DNA of 64,000 bases, taken from Lacimicrobium alkaliphilum (lineage in GTDB: Bacteria > Pseudomonadota > Gammaproteobacteria > Enterobacterales > Alteromonadaceae). The DNA is taken from assembly GCF_001466725.1 (NCBI RefSeq), contig NZ_CP013650.1, positions 2,232,001-2,296,000 on the forward strand. The letters are read 5' to 3'. Below the pieces are notes generated by a model that saw nothing but the letters and a program-made list of their open reading frames with translations, searched no databases and was not told the DNA's origin. The translations under genes were made by a program, and so were the position numbers. Below, piece after piece: positions 1-8,438 of this stretch. Numbering within the stretch: position 1 is the stretch's first letter; each line of letters begins with the position of its first letter.

Positions 1-176
1 TAAGTTGTATTGTCTGCGGCGGTCCTGCGGCACAAAAACTATGGGCAAAAGGCAATGCTGTAGCTATCAATCAGGGGGCCAGATACCTGCCGGCCAAAGG
101 CAAGATACAGTTAAACAAGGTGAAAAAATTACTCAAAATCGTCCATAAACAAACTGCCTATCAGCCACTTATCTGA
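1..176 (+). CDS. C-terminal end of a hypothetical protein (partial)
   Basis: The frame is open from the left edge (first full codon at position 3) to a TGA at 174-176, giving 57 visible residues. It starts with a Cys-x-x-Cys pair followed by two glycines (SCIVCGG), which could be half of a zinc ribbon, and ends in a Lys-rich stretch (KVKKLLK). I do not recognise the family and the start lies outside the window. It points toward the convergent DUF2937 gene. The frame could also be fortuitous, because 57 codons without a stop is weak evidence by itself. Confidence 0.4.
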   Translation, partial: SCIVCGGPAAQKLWAKGNAVAINQGARYLPAKGKIQLNKVKKLLKIVHKQTAYQPLI

Positions 177-201
177 GCATTCAGATACCATGATCTGATC
201 A

Positions 202-723
202 TTATACAGAACGGCTGCCACGGAATGGCAATGCACAGAGACCGCAAAAAAGATCAAAAAACATCATGATCAGCAGACCGCTTATCAGGCCCCAGCCTAT
301 AGCCTGGCCATTCAGGGTTATCTGATAATCATAGTGCTGCCTCGCTTCGCTAAAGAGTACGGGGTCGGTATCAAAAAGGCCATACCAGATACGCTGCAAC
401 TGCGATTCACTGAGCCTGTCGGCGAGATTTTGCAAATACTCATGGCGTTTTACCAATGCCTGCAGGCTGTTTCCGCCATCCCTTATCGCTGTATCGGCGT
501 TCTGCCGGTATCGTTCAATCAGCTTGTTCAGATCGCCGCCGGTATGCACCCGTGCATCCTGCAAAAAGGGCTGTAAACTCTGGCGAGCCTCACTCAGGTG
601 CGCCAGTAACGTATTCTCGTAATGATGAATAAATGCCGGTAACTGCAAACCTGCCAACAGCGCCGCCATAAAGATCAGCAACCGCAGGTATCCGTGACAG
701 GTCCGCAGTACGCCGCGAATCAT
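202..723 (-). CDS. DUF2937 family membrane protein
   Basis: This 173-residue protein has one N-terminal hydrophobic segment (about residues 13-30), a charged, mostly helical middle rich in Arg, Glu and Gln (about 40-130), and a second membrane segment near 140-163. That topology, with a helical domain between two membrane anchors, matches the DUF2937 family, whose function is unknown. Its ATG overlaps the TGA of the upstream MAPEG gene by four bases (ATGA), so the two are probably translationally coupled. Family assignment is from recognition of the overall sequence; no function is claimed. Confidence 0.75.
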   Translation of the reverse strand: MIRGVLRTCHGYLRLLIFMAALLAGLQLPAFIHHYENTLLAHLSEARQSLQPFLQDARVHTGGDLNKLIERYRQNADTAIRDGGNSLQALVKRHEYLQNLADRLSESQLQRIWYGLFDTDPVLFSEARQHYDYQITLNGQAIGWGLISGLLIMMFFDLFCGLCALPFRGSRSV

Positions 724-1112
724 AACAACAAGCCCAACCTGGGCAAGGCGTAGCCGATGGCTATACCCGCTGCGGCGAGTAACACCAGAAACGTTAACAT
801 CATACCCACTACCCGTAATCTCAGATTTTTAGCCGGTATCGCATAAGCATGTATCAGACGGCCAATCAACAACACCAGGCAAAGAAACTGGATAATAAGA
901 GAGTACAGGCCAGCGGCTTCGATCATAAAAATAAGCAACAGAGCCAGAGGCAGGTACTCGAGTGCATTCCCCTGAGCCCGGATTGCCAGTTGTAAGTCAG
1001 TATTGCCACCATCACCGATGGCAACTTTATGCTTGTTCCTGAGCACTATCACCCTGGCTGAAAGAAACACCACCAGCAAGGTTAATATTCCGGTATAAAA
1101 CAGCGTAATCAT
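720..1112 (-). CDS. MAPEG family membrane protein
   Basis: The protein has 130 residues and four predicted membrane helices. The family signature is visible: an N-terminal helix, then RVIVLRNKHKVAIGDGG, then a segment resembling RAQGNALEYLPLALLLI, as in the bacterial glutathione-S-transferase-like branch of the MAPEG superfamily (compare E. coli YecN). MAPEG proteins are inner-membrane trimers related to eicosanoid and glutathione metabolism enzymes; the bacterial substrate is generally unknown. An AAGGAT ribosome binding site lies about five bases before the ATG. It is first in a two-gene unit with DUF2937 through an ATGA overlap. Confidence 0.85.
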   Translation of the reverse strand: MITLFYTGILTLLVVFLSARVIVLRNKHKVAIGDGGNTDLQLAIRAQGNALEYLPLALLLIFMIEAAGLYSLIIQFLCLVLLIGRLIHAYAIPAKNLRLRVVGMMLTFLVLLAAAGIAIGYALPRLGLLL

Positions 1113-1286
1113 AACTATCCTTATTTTATCTTGTTCAACTACTCAAACTACGACACTCATTCGTTAGTTATCAAGTAATAATACCGGTCAGCTATTTAAT
1201 TTACACCGGTCAATATTGGAGTACTCAGCCTGAAACGGGTATAACGCCGGGGAGAATTAAGAAAGTTAACCTTTGACCAGATACAG

Positions 1287-2087
1287 TCACTGTGCGGAAA
1301 AGAAAGCATTCATCTGTTGCTGCCACTGACGGTAATCGCTGGTACTGAAACCATGCTGATCAAACAGTGTGGCGACTCCGGGTAAGCGATATACCGTTTT
1401 AATACCATTATTAAGACGGCGCAACACCCGGGTGGCCTGTTTATTATTCTGGAGCGAGGCAACATGCACATTGCTGTACATCAGCACCTCCCCGACAGGC
1501 TTAAGGCAATTCACACCATAATCCCGCGACTCATTCTGACAATAAAACCGCGCCAGGGTTATGCCTAATACGACATAATCCAGCCGTCCCCCCTGCAACA
1601 TTTCATACAGATTAGCTCTGTCGTTAACAGGGTAAATGTGCTCAAAGCCCATTCTGATCGCTTCTTTCTGATGCAGGGATTTATCTACTGCGCCGACCTT
1701 TACCTGCCCGATGTTTATCTGACTGAGGGCATTAACCGGATTTGAGGGTAAGGTATACAACATACTGCCCTCGGGCACCAAAGGATAACTGAAAGTAAGC
1801 CAACCTTGCCTTTCCGGTGTTTTCAGTACACCAAAAATCAGCTCGACTTTATTATTCTTCAGCCTGCTGATAGCGCCATCCCAGGAGCTCTGCTGGGGAA
1901 TAAGCTGTATCTGCTCTTCCTGCGCGGCCAGCTGCAATATGTCCCATGATAACCCATAGGCCGTTGATGCCTTTACAAAACTCTCATGAGGCTCAAAAAC
2001 GGCAATAGAAATCTTCTGTGCAGCCGCGGTCACTGAACTGAAAAACATCAGTGCAGAGGCGATAACCACTTTTGAGTTGCTTTCCAT
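1287..2087 (-). CDS. periplasmic substrate-binding protein (PBP2-type, SBP_bac_3-like)
   Basis: I chose the ATG at 2087 because an AGGA sequence lies about eight bases upstream and the protein then begins with a clean signal peptide (basic n-region, hydrophobic SALMFF core, cleavage near VTAAAQ). A longer reading from 2120 puts eleven polar residues before the signal. The mature part has the two-lobe pattern of family-3 binding proteins: YGLSWDILQLAAQ near the N-terminus, RLKNNKVELIFG, and DYVVLG before a C-terminal lobe. No permease or ATPase gene is adjacent, as is common for the amino-acid-binding-like proteins scattered in Alteromonadales. The ligand is unknown. It is divergent from xthA. 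Confidence 0.75.
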   Translation of the reverse strand: MESNSKVVIASALMFFSSVTAAAQKISIAVFEPHESFVKASTAYGLSWDILQLAAQEEQIQLIPQQSSWDGAISRLKNNKVELIFGVLKTPERQGWLTFSYPLVPEGSMLYTLPSNPVNALSQINIGQVKVGAVDKSLHQKEAIRMGFEHIYPVNDRANLYEMLQGGRLDYVVLGITLARFYCQNESRDYGVNCLKPVGEVLMYSNVHVASLQNNKQATRVLRRLNNGIKTVYRLPGVATLFDQHGFSTSDYRQWQQQMNAFFSAQ

Positions 2088-2252
2088 ACCAGTCATCCTT
2101 TGTACAAAAGGCTGCGCCATCGGTACCGTCCATCGACAACCGATCAGTTATTGTATGAGTATAGCGGCCAGACAATTATTCGCTTTAAACAGGGTTACCG
2201 CTACTGGCTGGATTTGCTAACATAGCTCAACTTTCCAGAAACAGCGAATACC

Positions 2253-3059
2253 ATGAAGTTTATTTCCTTTAATATCAACGGGCTACGTGCCAGGCTGCAT
2301 CAGCTTCAGGCATTGATCGACAAACATCAACCCGATGTGATCGGCTTGCAGGAAACCAAAGTCCATGACGACATGTTCCCTCTTGCCGATGTGCAGGCAA
2401 TGGGCTATGAAGTTCACTACCATGGTCAGAAGGGCCATTATGGTGTAGCCCTGCTGTCGAAACAAGCTCCTGAGTCAGTGCAGATAGGTTTCCCTGATGA
2501 TGGTCCTGATGCACAACGGCGCATGATTATGGCCACGTATGCAATGGAAAACGGACAGTCTGTCAGAGTGTTAAACGGTTATTTTCCGCAGGGAGAAAAT
2601 CAGGAGCATCCAACAAAATTTCCCGCCAAGCGTAAGTTTTATGCCGACCTGATGCACTACCTCAACAGCCATCACAACCCAGACGAAAATCTGATCGTCA
2701 TGGGAGATGTGAATATTTCCCACCAGGACCAGGATATCGGTATTGGAGAAGCGAACCGTCTGCGCTGGTTAAAGACTGGCAAATGCAGTTTTTTACCCGA
2801 GGAAAGAGTCTGGCTGAACACCCTGCTGGATTGGGGGTTTAAGGACAGTTTCCGCAGTCTGAACCCCGACTCAGAAGATCAATTCAGTTGGTTTGATTAC
2901 CGCTCCCGCGGCTTCGATGATAATCGGGGCCTGCGTATCGATTTGATCCTGGCTACGGATACCTTGCACCAACGCCTCACGGATGCCGGCATCGATTACG
3001 AGCTAAGAGGTATTGAGAAACCCTCTGATCACGCCCCTATCTGGGCCGAGTACAAATAA
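2253..3059 (+). CDS. xthA: exodeoxyribonuclease III (AP endonuclease)
   Basis: At 268 residues it has the same length as E. coli XthA. Key elements of the Mg-dependent EEP nuclease fold are present: FNINGLRAR at the N-terminus, the metal ligand Glu34 in LQETK, the [13 protein letters not shown] loop, and the C-terminal catalytic SDHAPIW. The enzyme cuts at abasic sites and removes blocked 3' ends during base excision repair, and degrades 3' ends of duplex DNA. It is followed after 15 bp by a membrane-protein gene with an unrelated function, possibly co-transcribed. Confidence 0.95.
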   Translation: MKFISFNINGLRARLHQLQALIDKHQPDVIGLQETKVHDDMFPLADVQAMGYEVHYHGQKGHYGVALLSKQAPESVQIGFPDDGPDAQRRMIMATYAMENGQSVRVLNGYFPQGENQEHPTKFPAKRKFYADLMHYLNSHHNPDENLIVMGDVNISHQDQDIGIGEANRLRWLKTGKCSFLPEERVWLNTLLDWGFKDSFRSLNPDSEDQFSWFDYRSRGFDDNRGLRIDLILATDTLHQRLTDAGIDYELRGIEKPSDHAPIWAEYK

Positions 3060-3074
3060 CAGGACGCACAGACG

Positions 3075-3734
3075 TTGTTTGAAAGTATCACCCTGCTGCA
3101 GACTCTGGCTTGGTTAGTATATCTGGCAATATTGGCTTTTTTATTGCGTTCCGTGCCAGGCCAGACATTGAAGCAGGACAAAAAAGTCCAGCACCTGTTG
3201 TTTGGATCCGCTGCCAGTCTGTTTGTTCTGTGGCTATTCAGGGCCGGCATTTATACCGGACTGAACGTGCATTTCCTGTGGCTGACTGCTCTGACTCTGG
3301 TTCTGGGCTACCGTGGGGCCCTGCTCAGTGCTTCACTGGCGTTGCTGGGTATTACTATTATCGGTAAAGAAAGCTGGAATATGTTCGGCATCAACGGTCT
3401 GCTCGGTCTGTGTCTGCCAGTAAGCCTGAGCTACCTGATATATAGTCTGTCATTTCATAAACTCCCCCGGCATTTCTTTATTTATATATTCCTCTGTGCC
3501 TTTCTTCCCGGTGCACTGATGATCGCGTTAAAGATGCTAGCTATCGGCGGTTATTACTGGCTGGACGGGATCCATGACTGGACGGTAATTAAGGATAATT
3601 ATCTGATCCTTATTCCCTTATTATTGTTCCCCGAGGCCATGTTAAATGGCATGACCATGACGTTGCTGGTGATGTATAAACCTGCGTGGGTATACACCTT
3701 CTATGACAAATTCTACCTGAACGACAAACCCTGA
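3075..3734 (+). CDS. COG3235-like integral membrane protein (ECF permease-like)
   Basis: The protein has 219 residues and about six to seven hydrophobic helices. Features such as LGYRGALLSASLALLGI, GINGLLGLCLPV and the C-terminal LLFPEAMLNGMTMTLLVMYKPAWVYTFYD resemble the COG3235 family of predicted membrane proteins, which are sometimes annotated as energy-coupling-factor (CbiM-like) permeases. No ECF ATPase or T-component is nearby, so transport is unproven. The start is a TTG at 3075, 15 bp after xthA; there is no ATG that keeps the first helix. It is followed after 10 bp by an exported hydrolase-like protein. Confidence 0.7.
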   Translation: MFESITLLQTLAWLVYLAILAFLLRSVPGQTLKQDKKVQHLLFGSAASLFVLWLFRAGIYTGLNVHFLWLTALTLVLGYRGALLSASLALLGITIIGKESWNMFGINGLLGLCLPVSLSYLIYSLSFHKLPRHFFIYIFLCAFLPGALMIALKMLAIGGYYWLDGIHDWTVIKDNYLILIPLLLFPEAMLNGMTMTLLVMYKPAWVYTFYDKFYLNDKP

Positions 3735-3744
3735 GGATATCAAC

Positions 3745-5073
3745 ATGGTAAACAAGTGCAGATGCGTTTTCACCCTGAGCCTTTTATTCAGTTGTATTCC
3801 TCAGGCTATCGCCCAGTCGGCTCCTAATGCCCAGCAACGTGTTGAAGCCCAATTGCAGGATGAGCCCTTTTATCAGCAGGTTCTTAAAGCGCCGGCCCTT
3901 ATTCCCGGGAACATGACACAAACCTCTGTCAACTGCTCTCTCACACCGAATGATGATATTCACCCACAGTACAAAAGTGCGAAGCAAAGTCAGTCAGACA
4001 AAGCCGGTTGGGAGCAGCGTATCAGCGCCAACTGGGACTATTTTGAGGATGTTGAGCAGGACAGTAAAATACTGATGATCGATTCCCGCCATCAGGGCGA
4101 TGATATGGCCTACCGATATCTGGCCAATGACAACAGTCACAAATTGCTTTATGAGCCATGGAGCACCTCAAAAGTCATGGCCATTACCGCTGCAATCAGT
4201 AAAGCCAGAGCTCAGGGGGTTGGCGCCAGAAGCCTGGCCGGCGGCAAGGTGCCAGTGGCAGACCTGATTACCAGTATCCATACCTATCAGCCCTTTGGTG
4301 GTGCAGATGGCAATTCCAATGCCATTGCCACCTATCTGGTCAATGCCGCCGGACGGGACTACATCAGCGGCCTGTTCCAGGGTAACTGGCTGAGAATAGC
4401 CAATCCCTCTGTCGGTCTTCGTGGTGGTTACTACGTTGAGATTTTTAACCCTGGCGCGCCCTTCTGGCTGGACAAACAGAATAATCGCCAGGCAGCAATG
4501 CCAGTGCTGATCGCCAATGATGCTGACCCCGGTTATCGCAGCTACCGTTGCCAGGAATGCGGTCTGACCGGCAACAAACCAATGACTACCCTCGCCCAGG
4601 CTGAGTGGCTCAAACGCCTGGCGGTACATGAGCGGGACGAGAGTACCCGGCACCCAAATCTGACCAGCGATGACATTCAGACCCTGTTTTACGGTGATGG
4701 ACATTCCGATAGCAGGCATCAACATGGCGGAATGATAATGGGCATTTCCCGTCTGCTGCCCCATGCCCTGAGCCAGGCTCTTGGCGGCAATAATGATAAT
4801 GCCAAAACTACACTGGATAACCTCACTGATGGTCAATGGCGGATTTTCCAGAAAATTGGCTGGGGTCCGAGTGAAACGCGCGGTAAATCTGAAGTGGCGG
4901 TACTGGCGCATGTTTGTCTGCCCGGTGTGCAGGGTGGCCGCGAGTTCACCCTCGCAGCACATACTGCAGTAAATGGCGATGCCGAGGTAAGAGTCAGTGA
5001 TGCGGCAAAAAAAATGCAACGACTGCTCAATCAGAGCATTAATAAGTTACTCAAAGAGACAAAGAGTAAATAA
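3745..5073 (+). CDS. exported beta-lactamase-fold-like serine hydrolase (putative)
   Basis: The 442-residue product starts with a signal peptide (MVNKCRCVFTLSLLFSC, cleavage near AIAQ). Three stretches resemble the ordered motifs of the penicillin-binding/beta-lactamase superfamily: S140-T-S-K143 (SxxK), an Asn-Ser-Asn cluster at 190-192 followed by a helix (AIATYLVNAAG), and K380-I-G382 followed by a turn and a hydrophobic strand (EVAVLAHVCL), where a KTG triad is expected. The spacing is long and two motifs are off-consensus, so catalytic activity is inferred, not shown. A Cys pair (CQEC near 269-272) lies in an insertion. It follows the COG3235-like gene by 10 bp, suggesting one unit. I do not recognise a named family. 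Confidence 0.55.
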   Translation: MVNKCRCVFTLSLLFSCIPQAIAQSAPNAQQRVEAQLQDEPFYQQVLKAPALIPGNMTQTSVNCSLTPNDDIHPQYKSAKQSQSDKAGWEQRISANWDYFEDVEQDSKILMIDSRHQGDDMAYRYLANDNSHKLLYEPWSTSKVMAITAAISKARAQGVGARSLAGGKVPVADLITSIHTYQPFGGADGNSNAIATYLVNAAGRDYISGLFQGNWLRIANPSVGLRGGYYVEIFNPGAPFWLDKQNNRQAAMPVLIANDADPGYRSYRCQECGLTGNKPMTTLAQAEWLKRLAVHERDESTRHPNLTSDDIQTLFYGDGHSDSRHQHGGMIMGISRLLPHALSQALGGNNDNAKTTLDNLTDGQWRIFQKIGWGPSETRGKSEVAVLAHVCLPGVQGGREFTLAAHTAVNGDAEVRVSDAAKKMQRLLNQSINKLLKETKSK

Positions 5074-5137
5074 TCGCAAGAGGCCCCGGGTTGTGCTCTC
5101 AGCTCTTTTATTGGTCAGTCACTAAGGTTGCGACTTT

Positions 5138-6358
5138 ATGCTGTTAAGACTCCAGATGTTAGTCAGAAGGTTGCTGCCGGTGATGATACTGCTGGCTCTG
5201 GTTCAGTGGCTTGTACAGAGCAACGCTTCACTGTTATTCCGTTGGTCTGAACAATTCAGCTATGTGCCATTAGTGGCAATCCTCTTTGCCATGCTGGTTG
5301 CGCTTAAGTTTGGTCGCAGCCGCATGGTGCTCGCATGCCTGCTATTGGGCTATTTATGCAGCAAAGGCCTGTGGCCGGACGTATTCGCGCAATGGCTGCT
5401 GACCTGGCTTGATGTCACTGCATTAATGGCAGTGTTGTGTTTATTGCTATGGGACAAGGATCGCGGCTTCGCCTTGTTCAATCTGCTGCTTACCCTGGTC
5501 TGGATATCACTGACTGTTGTTGCGACGACACTGCTGTTCGAGTACTTCCCGCTGGATTGGCAGCATTGGCTGAAACCTCTACATGAACTGCTGCCACCTA
5601 CTGTCGCCGGGAAAGTTTCCCCTTTGCAATGGTGTTTTTACCTGATATTGGCACTGAGCGGATTGCTCCGGTTACTGCTCAATACCAGTCACAGCCACTG
5701 CATGCTGTTTGCGAGTATGCTTATATTGCCGGTGCTGGACTATCAGAACCAGTTTATCGTGACACAAGTTACAGTTTTTACTCTGGCACTGGTGTTCTTA
5801 AGCGCCGTAATCGTCGATAGCCATAATATGGCTTTTCGGGATGAACTGACGGGCATTCCCTCTCGCCGCGCCCTGATGCAATACACCCAAACCCTGGGCA
5901 GCCGTTATGTGATAGTGATGGCAGATATCGATCATTTTAAGTCGTTTAACGATACCTATGGCCATGATGTGGGCGATCAGGTACTCAAGCTGGTCGCCAG
6001 CAAACTGCAACAGGTCAGCGGCGGCGGCAAAGCCTTTCGTTATGGTGGTGAGGAGTTTACTCTGGTGTTCCCAAGAAAGTCTGTGCAACAGGTTCTGCCC
6101 CACCTCGAATCCCTGCGCAGCCTCATTGCTGGCTATCAGATGATGATCCGGGCACACGACAGGCCGGTAAAAAAATCAGCAAAGAAAACCAATCCTTATC
6201 GCCGCTCTGCAAGCCAAAAGCAGGTGAGTGTTACCTGCAGTTTTGGTGTTGCCGCCAGAAGCCGGTCCCATAATCAGTTTACAGCGGTACTCAAGCTGGC
6301 GGATCAGGCCCTGTATGATGCAAAAAAAGCCGGCAGAAACTGCATAAAAAGCCGCTAG
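5138..6358 (+). CDS. membrane-anchored diguanylate cyclase (GGDEF)
   Basis: The first 230 or so residues form about six to eight membrane helices with no known sensor signature. A GGDEF domain follows: DELTGIPSRRAL (about 235-247), metal-site MADIDHFKSFND (about 261-272) and an intact active-site GGEEF at 303-307. The usual allosteric RxxD site upstream of GGEEF is absent, so product inhibition at that site is not expected. A very basic insert (about residues 344-365, rich in Lys and Arg) separates the active-site half from the final VTCSFGVAAR segment, which is unusual. The role would be c-di-GMP synthesis in response to an unknown membrane signal. Confidence 0.88.
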   Translation: MLLRLQMLVRRLLPVMILLALVQWLVQSNASLLFRWSEQFSYVPLVAILFAMLVALKFGRSRMVLACLLLGYLCSKGLWPDVFAQWLLTWLDVTALMAVLCLLLWDKDRGFALFNLLLTLVWISLTVVATTLLFEYFPLDWQHWLKPLHELLPPTVAGKVSPLQWCFYLILALSGLLRLLLNTSHSHCMLFASMLILPVLDYQNQFIVTQVTVFTLALVFLSAVIVDSHNMAFRDELTGIPSRRALMQYTQTLGSRYVIVMADIDHFKSFNDTYGHDVGDQVLKLVASKLQQVSGGGKAFRYGGEEFTLVFPRKSVQQVLPHLESLRSLIAGYQMMIRAHDRPVKKSAKKTNPYRRSASQKQVSVTCSFGVAARSRSHNQFTAVLKLADQALYDAKKAGRNCIKSR

Positions 6359-6369
6359 CAGTCCCGACT

Positions 6370-7311
6370 TCAGTATACAGACAGTCCCAGTTGTTCTGCT
6401 ATGCCGGTAATCATATGCATACCTAAGCAGGAGTTACCAAAGTTATTCAGTCTTGGACTCCAGGCACAGATCACCCCATACCCGGGTACAATGGCAACAA
6501 TACCGCCTCCCACACCACTTTTTGCCGGTAACCCCACCGTAAAGGCAAACTCACCGGATTGGTCATACATACCACTGGTAGAAAGAATCGCGTTAACCCG
6601 GTGAGCATCACGACGCGAACAAACCACTTTTTCAGTCAGTGGCTGCACCCCTCGATTAGCCAGAAATGTCAGACTGCTCGCCAGTTGTTTACAACTCATA
6701 TTCACCGAACACTGATAGAAATAGTGCGCCAGCACCTTTTCTACATCGGCTTCGATATTGCCGAAACTTTTCATCAGATAGGCCATTGCGGCATTACGAC
6801 TGCCGTGTTGCCTTTCTGACTGGAAAACATCGTCATCCGCAAAAATCTGCTCGCAACCGGCTAACTGGCGAATAAAACTGATCAGGGCCTGACGGCTGGC
6901 CGAATAATGGCTGACCAGCACATCGGCAATAAGAATCGCACCGGCATTGATAAAGGGATTGCGGGGAATGCCATGCTCATAATCAAGTTGCACGATGGAG
7001 TTAAAGGGCAAGCCCGAGGGTTCCATATGCACCCGTTGCCACAGGCTGTCCCCGGCTCTGTTCATGGCCATCACCAGACCAAAAATTTTTGACAGGCTCT
7101 GAATCGAAAAACCCACTGTTGCATTACCTGCACAGTACAGTTTCCCGTCTACTGTGGCCAAAGCCAGCCCCACCTGCTCAGGGTTAACCCGGGCCAGTGC
7201 CGGTATATAGTCAGCGACCTTACCACTCACCGGCAGCGCTCTCGCTTCGCTCACTAACTGCTTTAAAAAAGGCTCAATATCAAAGCGTTGTTTTACGGTC
7301 CAATCCATCAA
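6370..7311 (-). CDS. glsA: glutaminase
   Basis: The 313-residue protein matches the serine-dependent bacterial glutaminase family (E. coli GlsA/GlsB, 308-310 residues). The catalytic SxxK is S72-L-S-K75 in the segment FSIQSLSKIF; PFINAGAI and GLPAKSGVGGGI are family signatures. It hydrolyses L-glutamine to glutamate and ammonia in the cytoplasm. Its ATG overlaps the stop of the upstream CNNM/CBS gene (ATGA), so it is the second gene of a two-gene operon. No terminator is evident between its stop and the convergent diguanylate cyclase gene. Confidence 0.95.
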   Translation of the reverse strand: MMDWTVKQRFDIEPFLKQLVSEARALPVSGKVADYIPALARVNPEQVGLALATVDGKLYCAGNATVGFSIQSLSKIFGLVMAMNRAGDSLWQRVHMEPSGLPFNSIVQLDYEHGIPRNPFINAGAILIADVLVSHYSASRQALISFIRQLAGCEQIFADDDVFQSERQHGSRNAAMAYLMKSFGNIEADVEKVLAHYFYQCSVNMSCKQLASSLTFLANRGVQPLTEKVVCSRRDAHRVNAILSTSGMYDQSGEFAFTVGLPAKSGVGGGIVAIVPGYGVICAWSPRLNNFGNSCLGMHMITGIAEQLGLSVY

Positions 7312-8357
7312 TCATCCTTATGGATCATCATTTCAGACTCCCGTCGGCGGCTCATCAGGTGTGCCAGTTTCTTCATGCTGATATTTTTGTCTTTCTCATC
7401 GACAATCTCCATGCCCAGCATGGCCTCCAACAGATCTTCAAGGGTCAGGATCCCTTCCAGGCCACCATACTCATCCACAACCAGCAGGATATGGGCGCGG
7501 TTATCCAGAAAATAATCAAAGGTGCGCACCAGTGGCATACTGCTGAGCATGGTAACCATTTCCTTGCGGTATTCCTTTAGCACCCTCTTGCCGTTGCCCC
7601 TTGCCTGCGCCAGCAATAGATCCGTTTTCATCACAAAACCTGAAACCTGTTCCGGTTCATTCTCATACACCGGAATTCGCGAAAATGCGACATCATCATG
7701 CTTATGAAAGAAGGTTTCTACTGTCATGGTCTCCGGCACTGAAAACACCACCGTTCGGTGGGTCATTGCATCCCTGATGGTCAGTTGGTGCAGGTTCAGA
7801 AGGTTCTGCATAATATGCGCTTCGCGCATGGCCAGTTGCCCCTCATCTTTTGACAACTCCGCCATGGCCAGCAACTCTGCCCGGTTCAGCCCTTTCAATG
7901 GATTATCATCGGTAAAATGCCGTGTCAGCCAGTCTGACATTTTCACAAAAGGATAGAGGATGATGATCAGATACTTAAGAAAGTATGCAGTAGCCGGTGC
8001 CAGGTTTCGCCAGTAGGTCGCCCCAAGAGTTTTCGGGATAATCTCGGATAACACCAGAATCAACAGAGTCAGAACAGCAGAGGCCAGGCCCAGATAAGCA
8101 TTGCCAAACACCACGGCTGCCTGTGCCCCGGCTCCGGCAGCTCCGAAGGTATGGGCAAAGGTATTCAGGGTTAAAATAGCCGATAAGGGCCGGTTGATAT
8201 CGCTGGTTTGTTGCCGCAATAGTTTACCACTGGGTTTGCCCTGCTCTTCCTGCACTGAAATATAGGCATTGGAAAGGCTCAGGATAACCGCCTCGGCCAC
8301 AGAACAGACAAACGAAAAGCCCAGTGCAATAAATACATAGAGCAATAGCAATAACAT
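7308..8357 (-). CDS. CNNM-domain and CBS-pair membrane protein (HlyC/CorC-like)
   Basis: The 349-residue protein has a DUF21/CNNM transmembrane domain (about residues 1-180, with SEIIPKTLGATYWRN near its end) followed by a CBS pair (about 195-325, with MTHRTVVFSVPETMT and VDEYGGLEGILTLEDLLE). No C-terminal CorC_HlyC domain is present. CNNM proteins are linked to Mg2+/Na+ or Co2+ handling; older databases call them hemolysins, which is not supported functionally. It is first in an operon with glsA. The gene starts just beyond the terminator that ends the S9 peptidase transcript, so it probably has its own promoter overlapping that terminator. Confidence 0.88.
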   Translation of the reverse strand: MLLLLLYVFIALGFSFVCSVAEAVILSLSNAYISVQEEQGKPSGKLLRQQTSDINRPLSAILTLNTFAHTFGAAGAGAQAAVVFGNAYLGLASAVLTLLILVLSEIIPKTLGATYWRNLAPATAYFLKYLIIILYPFVKMSDWLTRHFTDDNPLKGLNRAELLAMAELSKDEGQLAMREAHIMQNLLNLHQLTIRDAMTHRTVVFSVPETMTVETFFHKHDDVAFSRIPVYENEPEQVSGFVMKTDLLLAQARGNGKRVLKEYRKEMVTMLSSMPLVRTFDYFLDNRAHILLVVDEYGGLEGILTLEDLLEAMLGMEIVDEKDKNISMKKLAHLMSRRRESEMMIHKDD

Positions 8358-8372
8358 AATGCCAATATCCTT

Positions 8373-8404
8373 AAAAAAACAGGCTCCATTTATGGAGCCT
8401 GTTT
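8373..8404 (-). terminator. Rho-independent terminator after the S9 peptidase gene
   Basis: A perfect hairpin has arms AAACAGGCTCCAT (8377 on) and the complementary ATGGAGCCTGTTT (to 8404), with a run of seven A at 8373-8379 that reads as a U-tract on the minus strand. It lies 35 bp downstream of the S9 peptidase stop and immediately upstream of the CNNM gene start. Confidence 0.9.
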
Positions 8405-8438
8405 TGTATCAGAATTTGCTGTTAAACGCGAGGGCCTG

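Noticed and set aside
4168..5019. Long minus-strand open frame (283 codons) opposite the serine-hydrolase-like gene
   Set aside because: It is the antisense shadow of a gene with a signal peptide and motifs; it has no recognisable domain.
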